Positions 8,069-16,569 of a DNA stretch of 64,000 nt are shown here, one piece after another. How positions within the stretch are numbered: position 1 is the first letter of the stretch; each line of letters begins with the position of its first letter. The DNA is taken from positions 1,488,001 through 1,552,000 of the forward strand of contig NZ_JACHMF010000001.1 of the NCBI RefSeq assembly GCF_014204895.1. The letters are read 5' to 3'. The translations under genes and the position numbers were made by a program. This DNA is from Paractinoplanes abujensis (GTDB lineage Bacteria; Actinomycetota; Actinomycetes; Mycobacteriales; Micromonosporaceae). The notes beneath the pieces are model-generated. The model worked only from the letters and a program-made list of their open reading frames with translations, was not told the DNA's origin and made no database searches.

Positions 8069-9025
8069 ATGACGGAGTACGGCATTCACGCCTCGCACGA
8101 GCAGATCCCGCCCGCCGAGTTGCTGGCCGCCATGGTGGCCGCGGAACGCGCCGGCTTCGACGCGGCGATGTGCTCCGATCACTTCTCGCCGTGGAGCAGC
8201 CGCCAGGGGGAATCGGCGTTCGCCTGGTCCTGGCTGGGGGCCGCGCTGCAGGCGACCAACCTGTCCTTCGGGGTCGTCAACGCGCCCGGGCAGCGCTATC
8301 ACCCGGCGATCATCGCGCAGGCCATCGGGACCCTCGGGGCGATGTATCCGGGCCGGTTCTGGGCCGCCCTGGGCAGCGGCGAATACAGCAACGAGCACAT
8401 CACCGGTGAGCCGTGGCCGCGCAAGGACGTACGGGAAGCTCGTCTGCTGGAGAGCGTCGAGGTGATTCGCGGTCTGCTGGCGGGGGAGGAGGTCACCCGG
8501 GACGGGCTGGTGAAGGTCGACCGGGCCCGGTTGTGGACCCGGCCCGAGACGGCGCCCCCGCTGATCGGCGCCGCGGTGAGCACGAAGACCGCCGCGTGGT
8601 GCGCGCGCTGGGCCGACGGGCTGGTCACGGTCAACGCACCCGAGGACCACCTGCGCGCGATGATCGAGCAGTACCGCGGCGCCGGCGGGCGCGGCCCGGT
8701 CTGCCTGCAGGTGCACCTGAGCTGGGCGCCGACGCAGCACGAGGCCGAGGCGATCGCGCACGACCAGTGGCGCAGCAACATCTTCGCCCCGCCGGTCTGC
8801 TGGGACCTCGAGACCGTCGAGCACTTCGACGTCGTGTCCGAGGACGTGACAGTCGAGCAGGTGGGCAAGGTCGTGAACATCTCGGCCGACCTCGAGGAGC
8901 ACATCGAGAAGCTGCGGGGCTACGCGGCGCTCGGTTTCGACCGCATCTACCTGCACCACGTCGGACAGGACCTGACCCCGTTCATCGAGACGTTCGGGGC
9001 CAAGGTCCTGCCCGCGCTGCGCTGA
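8069..9025 (+). CDS. LLM-class flavin-dependent oxidoreductase
   Basis: 318-residue luciferase-like monooxygenase fold protein. The start GIHASHEQIPPAELL, the segment MCSDHFSPW and the FGVVNAPGQRYHP stretch match the subgroup annotated as TIGR03885-type FMN-dependent oxidoreductases (from memory), related to F420-dependent glucose-6-phosphate dehydrogenases. Cofactor (FMN or F420) and substrate are not decidable here. It diverges from the MBL-hydrolase gene and ends only 9 bp before a convergent gene. Confidence 0.88.
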   Translation: MTEYGIHASHEQIPPAELLAAMVAAERAGFDAAMCSDHFSPWSSRQGESAFAWSWLGAALQATNLSFGVVNAPGQRYHPAIIAQAIGTLGAMYPGRFWAALGSGEYSNEHITGEPWPRKDVREARLLESVEVIRGLLAGEEVTRDGLVKVDRARLWTRPETAPPLIGAAVSTKTAAWCARWADGLVTVNAPEDHLRAMIEQYRGAGGRGPVCLQVHLSWAPTQHEAEAIAHDQWRSNIFAPPVCWDLETVEHFDVVSEDVTVEQVGKVVNISADLEEHIEKLRGYAALGFDRIYLHHVGQDLTPFIETFGAKVLPALR

Positions 9026-9034
9026 GGCTGCCGC

Positions 9035-9541
9035 CTACGCGCCGCCGCAGGCGGCCCGGAACTCGTACGTGGTCGTGTTGGTCTTGGAACCGCCGAGCCA
9101 GTCGATCCGCATGCCGGTGGCTGACCCGTCGAGGGCGGTCTTGCGGCTCACCACGAGCAGCAGGTTGGCCTGCTCGCCGGCCCGGATGGTCGCGTTCTCG
9201 GCGGGCATCCGGGCGGCCCATGTCGAGTTGGCCGCCGGGGGGTAGTTGGCGGTCGAGATCGGGCGCCGGCCGCTGCTGAGGGGGACGATGAAGGCCTTCT
9301 CGATGTCGACGTTCTTGGCGTCGGCCAGGCCGATCTTCTGGACGACGAGATCGGCGCCGGCCGGCGCCTGCACCACCTCACCGACCACCATGGACGCGCC
9401 CTCGGGCAGGCGCACACACTGCGTCACCGGGTCGCCGCCGAACACCATCTCGTTGTCACTGTCCGAACTGCACGCCGTAAGGCTGAGCGCTGTGAGGGTT
9501 AGCGCTGTACCGACCGTGGCCAGGCCACTCCGCCGAATCAT
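9035..9541 (-). CDS. Hypothetical lipoprotein
   Basis: 168 residues with a lipoprotein signal peptide (SLTAC, Cys 24). The mature part is beta-rich with one Cys near the start (TQCVRLP) and one near the C-terminus (FRAACGG) that could form a disulfide. It would sit on the outer face of the membrane. No known domain is recognised. It ends 9 bp from the convergent oxidoreductase gene. Confidence 0.75.
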   Translation of the reverse strand: MIRRSGLATVGTALTLTALSLTACSSDSDNEMVFGGDPVTQCVRLPEGASMVVGEVVQAPAGADLVVQKIGLADAKNVDIEKAFIVPLSSGRRPISTANYPPAANSTWAARMPAENATIRAGEQANLLLVVSRKTALDGSATGMRIDWLGGSKTNTTTYEFRAACGGA

Positions 9542-9699
9542 GGGACGGGACCGTACTCTCGATATGTTACGGTGTCATCTCTTTGCGTAATCGTCAGTGA
9601 TCGCCCTGCGCGACGACGGAATCACTTGCCCACAAGTTGACCAAGTACGGTTTTCGCTGATCGCTCGCCTCCCGGCGCCGCGACCGGCACGATGACGCG

Positions 9700-10491
9700 G
9701 TGACGTGGCGCAAGTATCTGCTGATCCCCCGCCTGACCCTCACCGCACTCGGCGCACCCCGCGACCAGGCCCGCGCGTGGGATCGCTATTGGACATCCGT
9801 CTCCCGTACGGGTCCCGGCGGCGACGTGTTGTGGGAAGCCGACGAGCCGGCCGAGCACGAGCGCCTGGCCGCCGCGCTGAAGCAGCACGCCGCGCCCGGC
9901 CTGCCCATGGTCGACCTCGGCTGCGGATCGGGGCGCCGCACGTACGAGTTGAGCGACTTCGCCCCGCGCGTCATCGGTGTCGACGGGTCGGCCGCCGCGA
10001 TCGCCCGCGCCACCCCGGCCGGCGATGACCGGGTCACGTTCCGGGTGGCCGACGTCGGCGCCCCGGGGCTCGGCGAGCGGCTGCACGGCGAGCTCGGTGA
10101 CGCCAACGTGCACATCCGGGGCGTGCTGCACGTGCTCGACGACGACGCCCGCCACGCGCTGGCCGGAAACGTCGCGGCGCTGCTGGGGGAGCGGGGCACG
10201 CTCTTCCTCAGCGAGACCGACCACGCGGGCGACCCGCTCGACTACCTGCTCGACCAGGGGGCCCGGCCGACCCGGCTGCCGCCGCTGGTGGACAGACTGA
10301 TCCGGGCCGGGGTGCGGGCGCCGCGGCGGTTCGGGGCCGCGGAGACCGAAGCCGTCTTCCCGGCCGGCGAGTGGGAGATCGTCGACCAGGGCCGCAGCGA
10401 GGTCTACGGGGTGCCGCTGGAGCCGGGCGGCCCGGTCCAGCGGGTCCCCGCGTGGAGTGCGGTGATCAGGAGGCGGCGGTCGCGTCGTTGA
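9700..10491 (+). CDS. Class I SAM-dependent methyltransferase
   Basis: 263 residues. Motif I is VDLGCGSGRRTYEL (about residues 70-83), followed by VIGVDGS (motif II) and a DANVHIRGVLHVL segment where motif IV is expected. A Rossmann-fold methyltransferase of unknown substrate. The GTG start at 9700 is the first plausible codon; there is no strong ribosome site. Its last 26 bp overlap the convergent LCP gene. Confidence 0.86.
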   Translation: MTWRKYLLIPRLTLTALGAPRDQARAWDRYWTSVSRTGPGGDVLWEADEPAEHERLAAALKQHAAPGLPMVDLGCGSGRRTYELSDFAPRVIGVDGSAAAIARATPAGDDRVTFRVADVGAPGLGERLHGELGDANVHIRGVLHVLDDDARHALAGNVAALLGERGTLFLSETDHAGDPLDYLLDQGARPTRLPPLVDRLIRAGVRAPRRFGAAETEAVFPAGEWEIVDQGRSEVYGVPLEPGGPVQRVPAWSAVIRRRRSRR

Positions 10492-11707
10492 TCAGCATCT
10501 CGGGGTGCCGGCCCAGGAACTCGGGCAGCCGGTCGGCCGAGGTCGCCTCGAACAGCTTGCGCGTGTCGTCGGAGATGCCCTCGCCGCCGCCCTGGCCGGG
10601 CGCGAACGTGCCGCCGTTGGTCTTGATCGGGATCAGGTCACCGGCGGCCAGGCCCTTGAGGCCGAAGATGAAGCTGTCGACGGGCACGCCGTGCGTGTCC
10701 ATCTTGAGCGACTTGCCGGCCGCGGCCAGGATCTTGGAGACCTTGGTCGGGTTGCCCATCACGCCCGAGCTGCTGGCCTTCTTGGCCATCGCGCGCAGCA
10801 GCTGCTGCTGGTGGCGTTGACGGTCGTAGTCGCCGTTCGTCGAGTGCCGCAGGCGCGAGAACTCCAGCGCCTCCCACGGCTGCATGTTGCGGCAGCCCTT
10901 CTCGAACCAGAGGGCGTTGCGCGGCGGCGATGTCGGGTCCTTGCCGTGCGCGTACTCGACCTTGCCGTTGTTGACCACGTAGTGGCTCGACCACATCCGC
11001 TTGTCGACGCAGAGGTGCACGCCGCCCATCGCCTCGAGGATGCCCTTGAAGCCGTTGAAGTCGATGACCATGACACCGTCGAACTCGATGCCGGTCAGCT
11101 CGTGGATGGCCTTGGTGGCCAGCTTGGCGCCGCCCTGCCAGCCGCGCCCGTTCTGCGAGCCGAAGAGGTAGGCCGCGTTGATCTTGGTGGTCTGCTCGCG
11201 GACACCCATCGACTCGTCGGCCGGGATCTTGGCCACCGTGTCGCGCGGGATCGAGATCATGTACGCCTGGTCGTGCGAGGCGGTGATGTGCAGGATCAGG
11301 ATCGTGTCCGAGCGGGACTCACCCTCGCCCCACCCGGTGCGCGTGTCGAGGCCGAGCATCAGCAGGTTCATCGCGCCGTCGGGCAGCTTGCCGACCGGCA
11401 CGGTCTTGTTGCCCAGGCCGTTGGAGTCGAGCACGCTCGACGTCGTCTGAATGTTCGACGTCAGCTGATTGAGGAAGTACTTCACGACCACGATGCCGCC
11501 CACCCCGACCAGGGCCAGGATCACGCCGAACGTGGTCAGCAGTTTCGCCCACAGCGGCGATTTGTGGCGCTTGGACTTCTTTTTGCCCTTGGCTGCCGGG
11601 GAACCGGAGGGGCCGCCCCCGCCGCCGTAGGTGCCGCCCCCGCCGTAGGTGTTGCTGCGGCCCGGACGGGCTACCCGATCGCCCTGCATGGCGGTCTGTG
11701 GCGGCAT
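10466..11707 (-). CDS. LytR-CpsA-Psr (LCP) family cell-wall glycopolymer transferase
   Basis: 413 residues. A Gly- and Lys-rich cytoplasmic N-terminus (about 1-50) is followed by one membrane helix and an extracellular LCP domain. Conserved LCP features are present: the NLLMLGLDTR block, SDTILILH with acidic and basic residues, SIPRDT, and the late FSRLRH segment. Family members attach undecaprenyl-linked polymers such as arabinogalactan or teichoic acids to peptidoglycan. A TTGACT/TATCTG promoter lies about 80 bp upstream. Start at ATG 11707 with a GAGGGAG ribosome site. Confidence 0.92.
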   Translation of the reverse strand: MPPQTAMQGDRVARPGRSNTYGGGGTYGGGGGPSGSPAAKGKKKSKRHKSPLWAKLLTTFGVILALVGVGGIVVVKYFLNQLTSNIQTTSSVLDSNGLGNKTVPVGKLPDGAMNLLMLGLDTRTGWGEGESRSDTILILHITASHDQAYMISIPRDTVAKIPADESMGVREQTTKINAAYLFGSQNGRGWQGGAKLATKAIHELTGIEFDGVMVIDFNGFKGILEAMGGVHLCVDKRMWSSHYVVNNGKVEYAHGKDPTSPPRNALWFEKGCRNMQPWEALEFSRLRHSTNGDYDRQRHQQQLLRAMAKKASSSGVMGNPTKVSKILAAAGKSLKMDTHGVPVDSFIFGLKGLAAGDLIPIKTNGGTFAPGQGGGEGISDDTRKLFEATSADRLPEFLGRHPEMLINDATAAS

Positions 11708-11788
11708 ACGTGAAAGCTCCCTCGTGACACGGGCGTTCGGTACCTCCGAGTACGGAGACCGCCCGCGCCGGGCTCAACACCGTGGAAA

Positions 11789-11817
11789 CAGATATATGTT
11801 CGAGATCTATTAGTCAA
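11789..11817 (-). promoter_or_regulatory. Predicted sigma-70-type promoter of the LCP gene
   Basis: On the minus strand, TTGACT (11812-11817) and TATCTG (11789-11794) are spaced by 17 bp and lie in an AT-rich island unlike the surrounding GC-rich DNA. The leader would be about 75 nt. The rest of the 373-bp gap (11708-12080) shows no gene. Confidence 0.5.
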
Positions 11818-12080
11818 CCCCGCTGGACAAGGGGTGACCCCACGACAACGTTTCGGATACAGAGGCCCGGATTTCCGTACGCTGGGTAGCGATCCGATCG
11901 CGTCGAGCGGTCCCGTCCATTCTTCGACAGAGATCGAACAACCGCCTGGTCGGTGCCCGATTTCGGCGGCTTTTGGTTTCCGCGCTCATCCTGGACGCCA
12001 TTCGCGGGCGGCTATGCGGAATGGCTTCGCGGCCATTCCTGAGAATTGGCTGGAGGTCTCGGCGGTAATAGGGTTCCGCG

Positions 12081-12716
12081 ATGGACGAGTTGCGGGACGC
12101 GCACGACGAACTGGCCGAGTTCTACGCCGAGCGGCTGGCCGGTCTGCTCGACGGCATGCCGATCGAGCGGGCCCTTCTCGACCTGTTCTGCGAACTGACC
12201 CTGGCCGCGGGCCTGGGCCGGGAGGTGGCCGACGTCGGCTGCGGGACCGGCCGGCTGCTGCCCTACCTGGCCGGTCGCGGTGTCGCGCCGCGCGGGGTCG
12301 ACCTCGCGCCCGGCATGATCGAGGTGGCCCGCCGCGACAACCCCGGTTTCCCGTACGAGGTGGGCGACGTGCGCGCCCTGCCGTTCGCGGACGCCTCCCT
12401 GGCCGGTGTCGTCTGCTGGTATTCGCTGATCTTCCTGCCGCCCGAAGCCCGCGACAGCGCGTTCGGCGAACTGGGCCGCGTGGTCAAACCCGGTGGCTAC
12501 CTGGCGTGCGCCTTCAAGGACGGTGACGGCACGCGGCGCCGGGCCGGGCGGTCCGTGGGGGTCGAGTTCGACGCGTACTGGCTCTCGGCCGCCGAGATGC
12601 TGACACGGCTCGAGGCGGCCGGCTTCACCCTGGTGTTCCAAGGTGGCCGGCCGCCCGAGGGGACGGAACTGGTGCCGCAGGGCTACCTGATCGTCAGACG
12701 CCCGCCACTGAGGTGA
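12081..12716 (+). CDS. Class I SAM-dependent methyltransferase
   Basis: 211 residues. Motif I is VADVGCGTGRLLPYL, then GVDLAPGMIEVARR (motif II), VGDVRALPF (motif III) and a WYSLIFLPP motif-IV equivalent. It resembles the small Methyltransf_11/25 proteins common in actinomycetes; substrate unknown. A weak GGAGG-like ribosome site precedes the ATG at 12081. Its end overlaps the convergent serine protease gene by 23 bp. Confidence 0.88.
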   Translation: MDELRDAHDELAEFYAERLAGLLDGMPIERALLDLFCELTLAAGLGREVADVGCGTGRLLPYLAGRGVAPRGVDLAPGMIEVARRDNPGFPYEVGDVRALPFADASLAGVVCWYSLIFLPPEARDSAFGELGRVVKPGGYLACAFKDGDGTRRRAGRSVGVEFDAYWLSAAEMLTRLEAAGFTLVFQGGRPPEGTELVPQGYLIVRRPPLR

Positions 12717-13380
12717 TCCAGGCACGGTTGTAGGCGACACTGCCGTAGTACTGGCGGGCGGTGCCGTCCGCCGTGGACGCCACGCCGACCTGCGCGCCGT
12801 TGTAGACCTGCGGGCCGCCGGAGTCGCCGCGCCACGCGTTGCCGTTGATCCGGGTGCTGCCGATCGCGCGGCCGCCGTACGCGTCGGTCTGGTTGGTCGA
12901 GGTGACCTGTACGGTGGCCGTCTTCAGCGTCGTCGACGCGCTGCAGCCGCTGTAGCAGGTCATGCCCCAGCCGTAGATGTTGTTGGTCGAACCGACCGGC
13001 GGGTACGCGCCCGACAGCGGCATGTACGACGTGGTGATCGGCGACGCGAGCCGCATCAGGGCCAGGTCGTAACGGGTCGACGTGCTGCTCACCGCGCGCG
13101 TGGTGCCGCCCGACGTGCGGTTCACGCTGCCCACCCGCACCGACATCGTGCCCGAGATGCAGTGCCGCGCGGTCAGCACGTAGTTGGCCGAGATGATCGT
13201 GCCGGAGCACGTGAAGCTGCCGTTGCTGAGGACGGCCGCGGCCCACGGCGCGGACGAGACCGTCCCGCCGCCGATGATGGTGGTGCTCGGGTCCTCGACG
13301 GCGGCCAGAGCGGCCGAGGGGATCGCGAGGGCTCCGGTCAGGGCGGTGGCAAGAGAAGCGACGACGATGCGGATGCGCAC
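12694..13380 (-). CDS. Secreted trypsin-fold serine protease (S1)
   Basis: 228 residues. A Sec signal peptide (about 1-26) and a short propeptide precede the mature N-terminus IIGGG. Catalytic triad: His in TARHCIS, Asp in YDLALMRL, Ser in GDSGGP; cysteines for the His-loop disulfide are present. Counting back six residues from the active Ser, the specificity-pocket position holds Asn rather than trypsin's Asp, so cleavage after Arg/Lys is not assured. GTG 13380 is supported by a GAAAGGAG ribosome site; longer frames lack one. The 3' end overlaps the convergent methyltransferase gene. Confidence 0.9.
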   Translation of the reverse strand: MRIRIVVASLATALTGALAIPSAALAAVEDPSTTIIGGGTVSSAPWAAAVLSNGSFTCSGTIISANYVLTARHCISGTMSVRVGSVNRTSGGTTRAVSSTSTRYDLALMRLASPITTSYMPLSGAYPPVGSTNNIYGWGMTCYSGCSASTTLKTATVQVTSTNQTDAYGGRAIGSTRINGNAWRGDSGGPQVYNGAQVGVASTADGTARQYYGSVAYNRAWITSVAGV

Positions 13381-13546
13381 GCCGACTCCTTTCGGGGGGT
13401 CGTTCGGACCGGCGCCCCGGGGTGCGGAGCCGGATCGAAGGCTGTCGAAGTACGGTACGACGCCCCGGCGCGCCCGGCGCAACCTCACTTCGTACCTATC
13501 ACCGTGTGATGACCGCCGATAGCGTGGACGCGGGGACCCACCTGAT

Positions 13547-13640
13547 GTACGTCGGCGGGACGAACTGGCCCGCACCCTCACGCTCGACCAGGGCAAGCCG
13601 CCGCACACCGAGGCCTTCGGCGGAGCTGCCGCCCACCGCC
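13547..13640 (+). pseudogene. Aldehyde dehydrogenase remnant
   Basis: One forward frame reads RRRDELARTLTLDQGKP followed by HTEAFGGAA, which matches the stretch of NAD-dependent aldehyde dehydrogenases just before the cofactor-binding region (typically RRDELARTLTLDQGKPL). Only about 28 codons remain; there is no start, no catalytic Cys and no continuation on either side. It sits in the gap between two minus-strand genes. A small decayed fragment is the simplest reading. Confidence 0.45.
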
Positions 13641-13643
13641 CCC

Positions 13644-14492
13644 TCAGCTGTTGCGGTGGTGGCGCTGCACGAAGGTGTAGCCGGGCTTGAGCGGGCCGAT
13701 GTCCTGGAACTGGCGGGCCTGGTGGTAGAGGTCGAGCTGCTTCTGGGTGGGCTGAGCGCCGCGCGGCAACTTGCGGATGAAACCGGTCACCCAGTGCTCA
13801 CCGCGGTGCGACTCGGTGGGGATCGGCTCGACCATCGGGGCGTAGAACACCATGTCGGCCGTGGCCTGGCCGTCGGCCGGGGGATAGGACGGGTGGCCGG
13901 CCGAGTCGACGCTGCCGACGACCCGGGTCAGGAAACCCTCGCGGATCAGCTGGTCGATCGCGTTCTTGAGCAGGAACGCGCCCTTCTGACCGCGGCCCAG
14001 GCCGCAGCGTTTGGCCAGCAGCTCCTCGGTGAGGACAGCGCTGCCGTCGTCGAAGACCCGGCCCAGCTTCCGCACGGTGTGCAGCACGGCGCCCCGGTTC
14101 GACTTGTCGGGGCGGGAGTCGCGGGTGACGACCTTGGGGTCGTACTCGTGCCAGTACTCGACCCCGTCGACGCGTAGCGGCTCCTCGAGCGGCGCGGTGC
14201 GGACGGTCGCCTCACGCTTCTTCTCATGCCACTCGACGGTGACGAACGTGCCCGGCGCAATGTCCGCGGGCCAGGTCAGGCCGGCGAACTGCCACTCGAC
14301 GTCCTGCCGCAGGGTGCTGTCGAACTCCTCGCGGTGGCCGCGGTGCTCGATCGCCACCCGTACGGTCCCGGGGTCTTGCTCCCGGGGCGCGGCCACTTCC
14401 GGCTTTGCGGGCGCGGCCTCTTCCGGGGCCGCGCACACGCCGCCCTCGAGATCAGACCGCCAGAGCGCAAGGCGGCGGCTCACCGTCCTCAT
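13644..14492 (-). CDS. Hypothetical protein of unknown function
   Basis: 282 residues, soluble. An acidic/Ala-Pro linker (about 22-40) follows a basic start, then a beta-rich segment (TVRVAIEHRGHREEF) and a longer alpha/beta region ending in an Arg/His-rich tail. A block near the middle (LTEELLAKRCGLGRGQKGAF, then LLKNAIDQLIREGFL) looks like a winged-helix, with a possible recognition helix, so nucleic-acid binding is possible. I do not recognise the family. It follows the divIVA-like gene by 54 bp on the same strand, so the two may be co-transcribed. Confidence 0.75.
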   Translation of the reverse strand: MRTVSRRLALWRSDLEGGVCAAPEEAAPAKPEVAAPREQDPGTVRVAIEHRGHREEFDSTLRQDVEWQFAGLTWPADIAPGTFVTVEWHEKKREATVRTAPLEEPLRVDGVEYWHEYDPKVVTRDSRPDKSNRGAVLHTVRKLGRVFDDGSAVLTEELLAKRCGLGRGQKGAFLLKNAIDQLIREGFLTRVVGSVDSAGHPSYPPADGQATADMVFYAPMVEPIPTESHRGEHWVTGFIRKLPRGAQPTQKQLDLYHQARQFQDIGPLKPGYTFVQRHHRNS

Positions 14493-14546
14493 GGCCGTAG
14501 AACATACCTGGCCGGAGGTGGTGGCCGCCGTCGTCGGCGTGGCGCG

Positions 14547-15239
14547 TCAGTCCAGGTCACGCCCCGAAGCGCTGTCCAGTTCCTGCAGCTGGCGCTGAAC
14601 GTGGTCGCCCAGGGCCTGCTGGTAGGTCTGCGCCAGACGGCCCAGCTTGTCGATCTCGTCGAGGGCCGCGTTGCGCTTGTCGACCAGGCCGTTCATGGCC
14701 TCGGTGTGCTTGCGCCGGGCGTCGCTCTCGATCGTGCTGGCGGTCAGCTGCGCGTCGCTGGTGACCTTGTCCGACTCGGACCGGGCGTTCTCTATCAACG
14801 TCTCGGCCTCGGCACGGGCGTCGCGCATGTGGTCGTCGGCCGTACGGCGGGCCATCATCAGCACCGGCGAGTCGGCGGCGTCACCGGCCGACGGCGGCGG
14901 GGTCGACGGCGTCTCGCGGCGGGCCCGTTCGAGCTGCGTCTGGATGCTGCGCGCGTTCTGCTCGGCCCGGGCCCGGGCCTCCTGCAGCCGGCCCAGCTGG
15001 GCGGTGAGGTCGTTGAGCTCGGCCTCGAGCGCGCGGTTGTTGGGCCCCGACGCGGACGGCCCGGCCGGACCGGGGCGCTGCGCCTGGTCCTGAAGGGCGC
15101 GGTTCTCCTCGAGGAGGCGGATCAGCTCCTGCTCGACCTCGTCGAGGAAGGCGTCGACGTCCTCCTCGTCGTACCCGCGCTTGCCGATCGCCGGCTTCTT
15201 GAAAGCCACGTTGTGAACGTCGGCTGGCGTTAGCGGCAT
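14547..15239 (-). CDS. divIVA: DivIVA/Wag31-family polar growth protein
   Basis: About 230 residues. The first 20 residues ([16 protein letters not shown]) and [21 protein letters not shown] match the conserved N-terminal membrane-binding domain of Wag31/DivIVA. The rest is coiled coil, split by a Pro/Gly/Ser linker (about residues 63-75) and a second Pro-rich break (about 118-130). DivIVA marks curved membrane at poles and septa and directs apical cell-wall growth. The start is ATG 15239; the upstream in-frame codons are not conserved. Cell-division genes (ftsZ, sepF) that normally neighbour the main copy are absent, so this may be a second paralogue. Confidence 0.9.
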   Translation of the reverse strand: MPLTPADVHNVAFKKPAIGKRGYDEEDVDAFLDEVEQELIRLLEENRALQDQAQRPGPAGPSASGPNNRALEAELNDLTAQLGRLQEARARAEQNARSIQTQLERARRETPSTPPPSAGDAADSPVLMMARRTADDHMRDARAEAETLIENARSESDKVTSDAQLTASTIESDARRKHTEAMNGLVDKRNAALDEIDKLGRLAQTYQQALGDHVQRQLQELDSASGRDLD

Positions 15240-15371
15240 CGTGCTCCTCGGCTTCCCTGCTGTTATCACTGTGCCGCCGCATAGTACGCACAGTTCCTGG
15301 AGTCGCGCCCCCTGTGTCATAGCATCAGTCGCCTCACCCGCCGACGAGACTGGCACAGAAGGGATCTTGCG

Positions 15372-15716
15372 GTGGCCGACGCCGACGACGTACGCCGAGT
15401 GGCCCTCGCCCTGCCCGGCACGGTCGAGATCGACAGCGAGGGCTTCGACTTCCGGGTCGGCAACAAGGGCTTCGTCTGGTCATATCCGCAGCGTGAGCCG
15501 GGTAAGCCCCGCGTCGTCCGGAGTGACGTGGCAGTTCTCTACGTCGGCGACGAGGCCGAGAAGCAGGCCCTCATCCTGGGCGAACCCGACCTGTTCTTCA
15601 CGGTCCCGTCCTACGACGGCCTACCGCTGGTGATGTGCCGGCTCCCGGAAGTAACCGTGTCGCGCCTGGAGGAACTGATCACAGACGCCTGGGACATGAG
15701 ACGCCCACCCGAATAA
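15372..15716 (+). CDS. MmcQ/YjbR-family protein
   Basis: 114-residue single-domain protein of the CyaY-like YjbR fold, proposed to bind DNA. Typical features are the early [13 protein letters not shown], the GFVWSYP middle and the final [11 protein letters not shown] helix. Function is poorly defined in the family. GTG start at 15372. A strong bidirectional hairpin follows its stop. Confidence 0.85.
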   Translation: MADADDVRRVALALPGTVEIDSEGFDFRVGNKGFVWSYPQREPGKPRVVRSDVAVLYVGDEAEKQALILGEPDLFFTVPSYDGLPLVMCRLPEVTVSRLEELITDAWDMRRPPE

Positions 15717-15740
15717 TTCGCAACCGCTGACCACTCCCAC

Positions 15741-15778
15741 CGGAGCGCCGCCGGCCCCCGTAGACCGGCGGCGCTCCG
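15741..15778. terminator. Bidirectional hairpin terminator
   Basis: A perfect 14-bp GC-rich inverted repeat (CGGAGCGCCGCCGG and its complement) with a 10-nt loop lies between the convergent YjbR gene and ABC-2 permease gene, 24 and 8 bp from their stops. The T-tract is weak, as often in actinomycetes. Confidence 0.75.
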
Positions 15779-15786
15779 CTTGGTAG

Positions 15787-16569
15787 TTACCGGCCGAGCA
15801 GCCGGTAGCGGCGGATCGCGAGCGGGGCGAAGACCGTGATGAGCGCGAGCGGCCACACCACGGCGAGCAGGACCGCGTTCTCGGCGGGCCAGGCGTCACT
15901 GCCCAGCCCCGGGTTGCCGAACAGCTCGCGGGCCGCGGCCACGGTGGCCGAGATCGGGTTCCACTGCGAGACCCCGCCCAGCCAGGCCGGCATCTGCTCC
16001 GGCGCCACGAAGACGTTGGACAGCGCGGTCAGCGGGAACGCCAGCGGGAAGACGATCAGGCTGACCGTGTCCGGGTTGGGCACGACGCTGCCGAGAAACA
16101 TGCCGACCCAGGTCAGGGCCAGCCGCAACAGCAGGATCAGCCCGATCGCGGCGAGCGCGGGCCAGACGCCCCGGTTCGCCTGCCACCCGACCAGCACCCC
16201 GCAGACGAGCAGCACGGCCATCTCGATGAGGGCCCGTACGAGATCAGCGGTGCTCCGGCCGACCATGAGCGCGGACCGGGCCGTGGGCATCGACCGGAAC
16301 CGGTCGACCACGCCGCGGTTGATGTCGAGCGAGATGGCCGTCGCGGTGGCCCCCAGCCCGTACAGCTGGGTCATCACGAACACCCCCGGGAGCAGGAACT
16401 CGCGGTAGTCGTCGCCGCCCACAGCCATGCCGCTGCCGAACACGTAGCCGAAGACGAGCGTGAACATGATGGGCAGCGAGAAGTAGATGATGATCTGCTC
16501 GGGTTCCCGGACGACGTGCCGCAGGTAGCGACCGGTCATCACCCACCCGTCGGCAAGTGCGGTGGTCAT
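15787..16569 (-). CDS. ABC-2 type exporter permease, DrrB-like
   Basis: 260 residues with six predicted helices of the ABC-2 membrane family. The start DGWVMTGRYLRHVVREPEQI, the YVFGSGM loop and the late segment LSNVFVAPEQMPAWL, then GGVSQWNP, are hallmarks of the daunorubicin-resistance DrrB group. It would form the channel of a drug or lipid exporter with the overlapping ATPase gene upstream (4-bp ATGA overlap). The substrate is not known. Confidence 0.9.
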   Translation of the reverse strand: MTTALADGWVMTGRYLRHVVREPEQIIIYFSLPIMFTLVFGYVFGSGMAVGGDDYREFLLPGVFVMTQLYGLGATATAISLDINRGVVDRFRSMPTARSALMVGRSTADLVRALIEMAVLLVCGVLVGWQANRGVWPALAAIGLILLLRLALTWVGMFLGSVVPNPDTVSLIVFPLAFPLTALSNVFVAPEQMPAWLGGVSQWNPISATVAAARELFGNPGLGSDAWPAENAVLLAVVWPLALITVFAPLAIRRYRLLGR

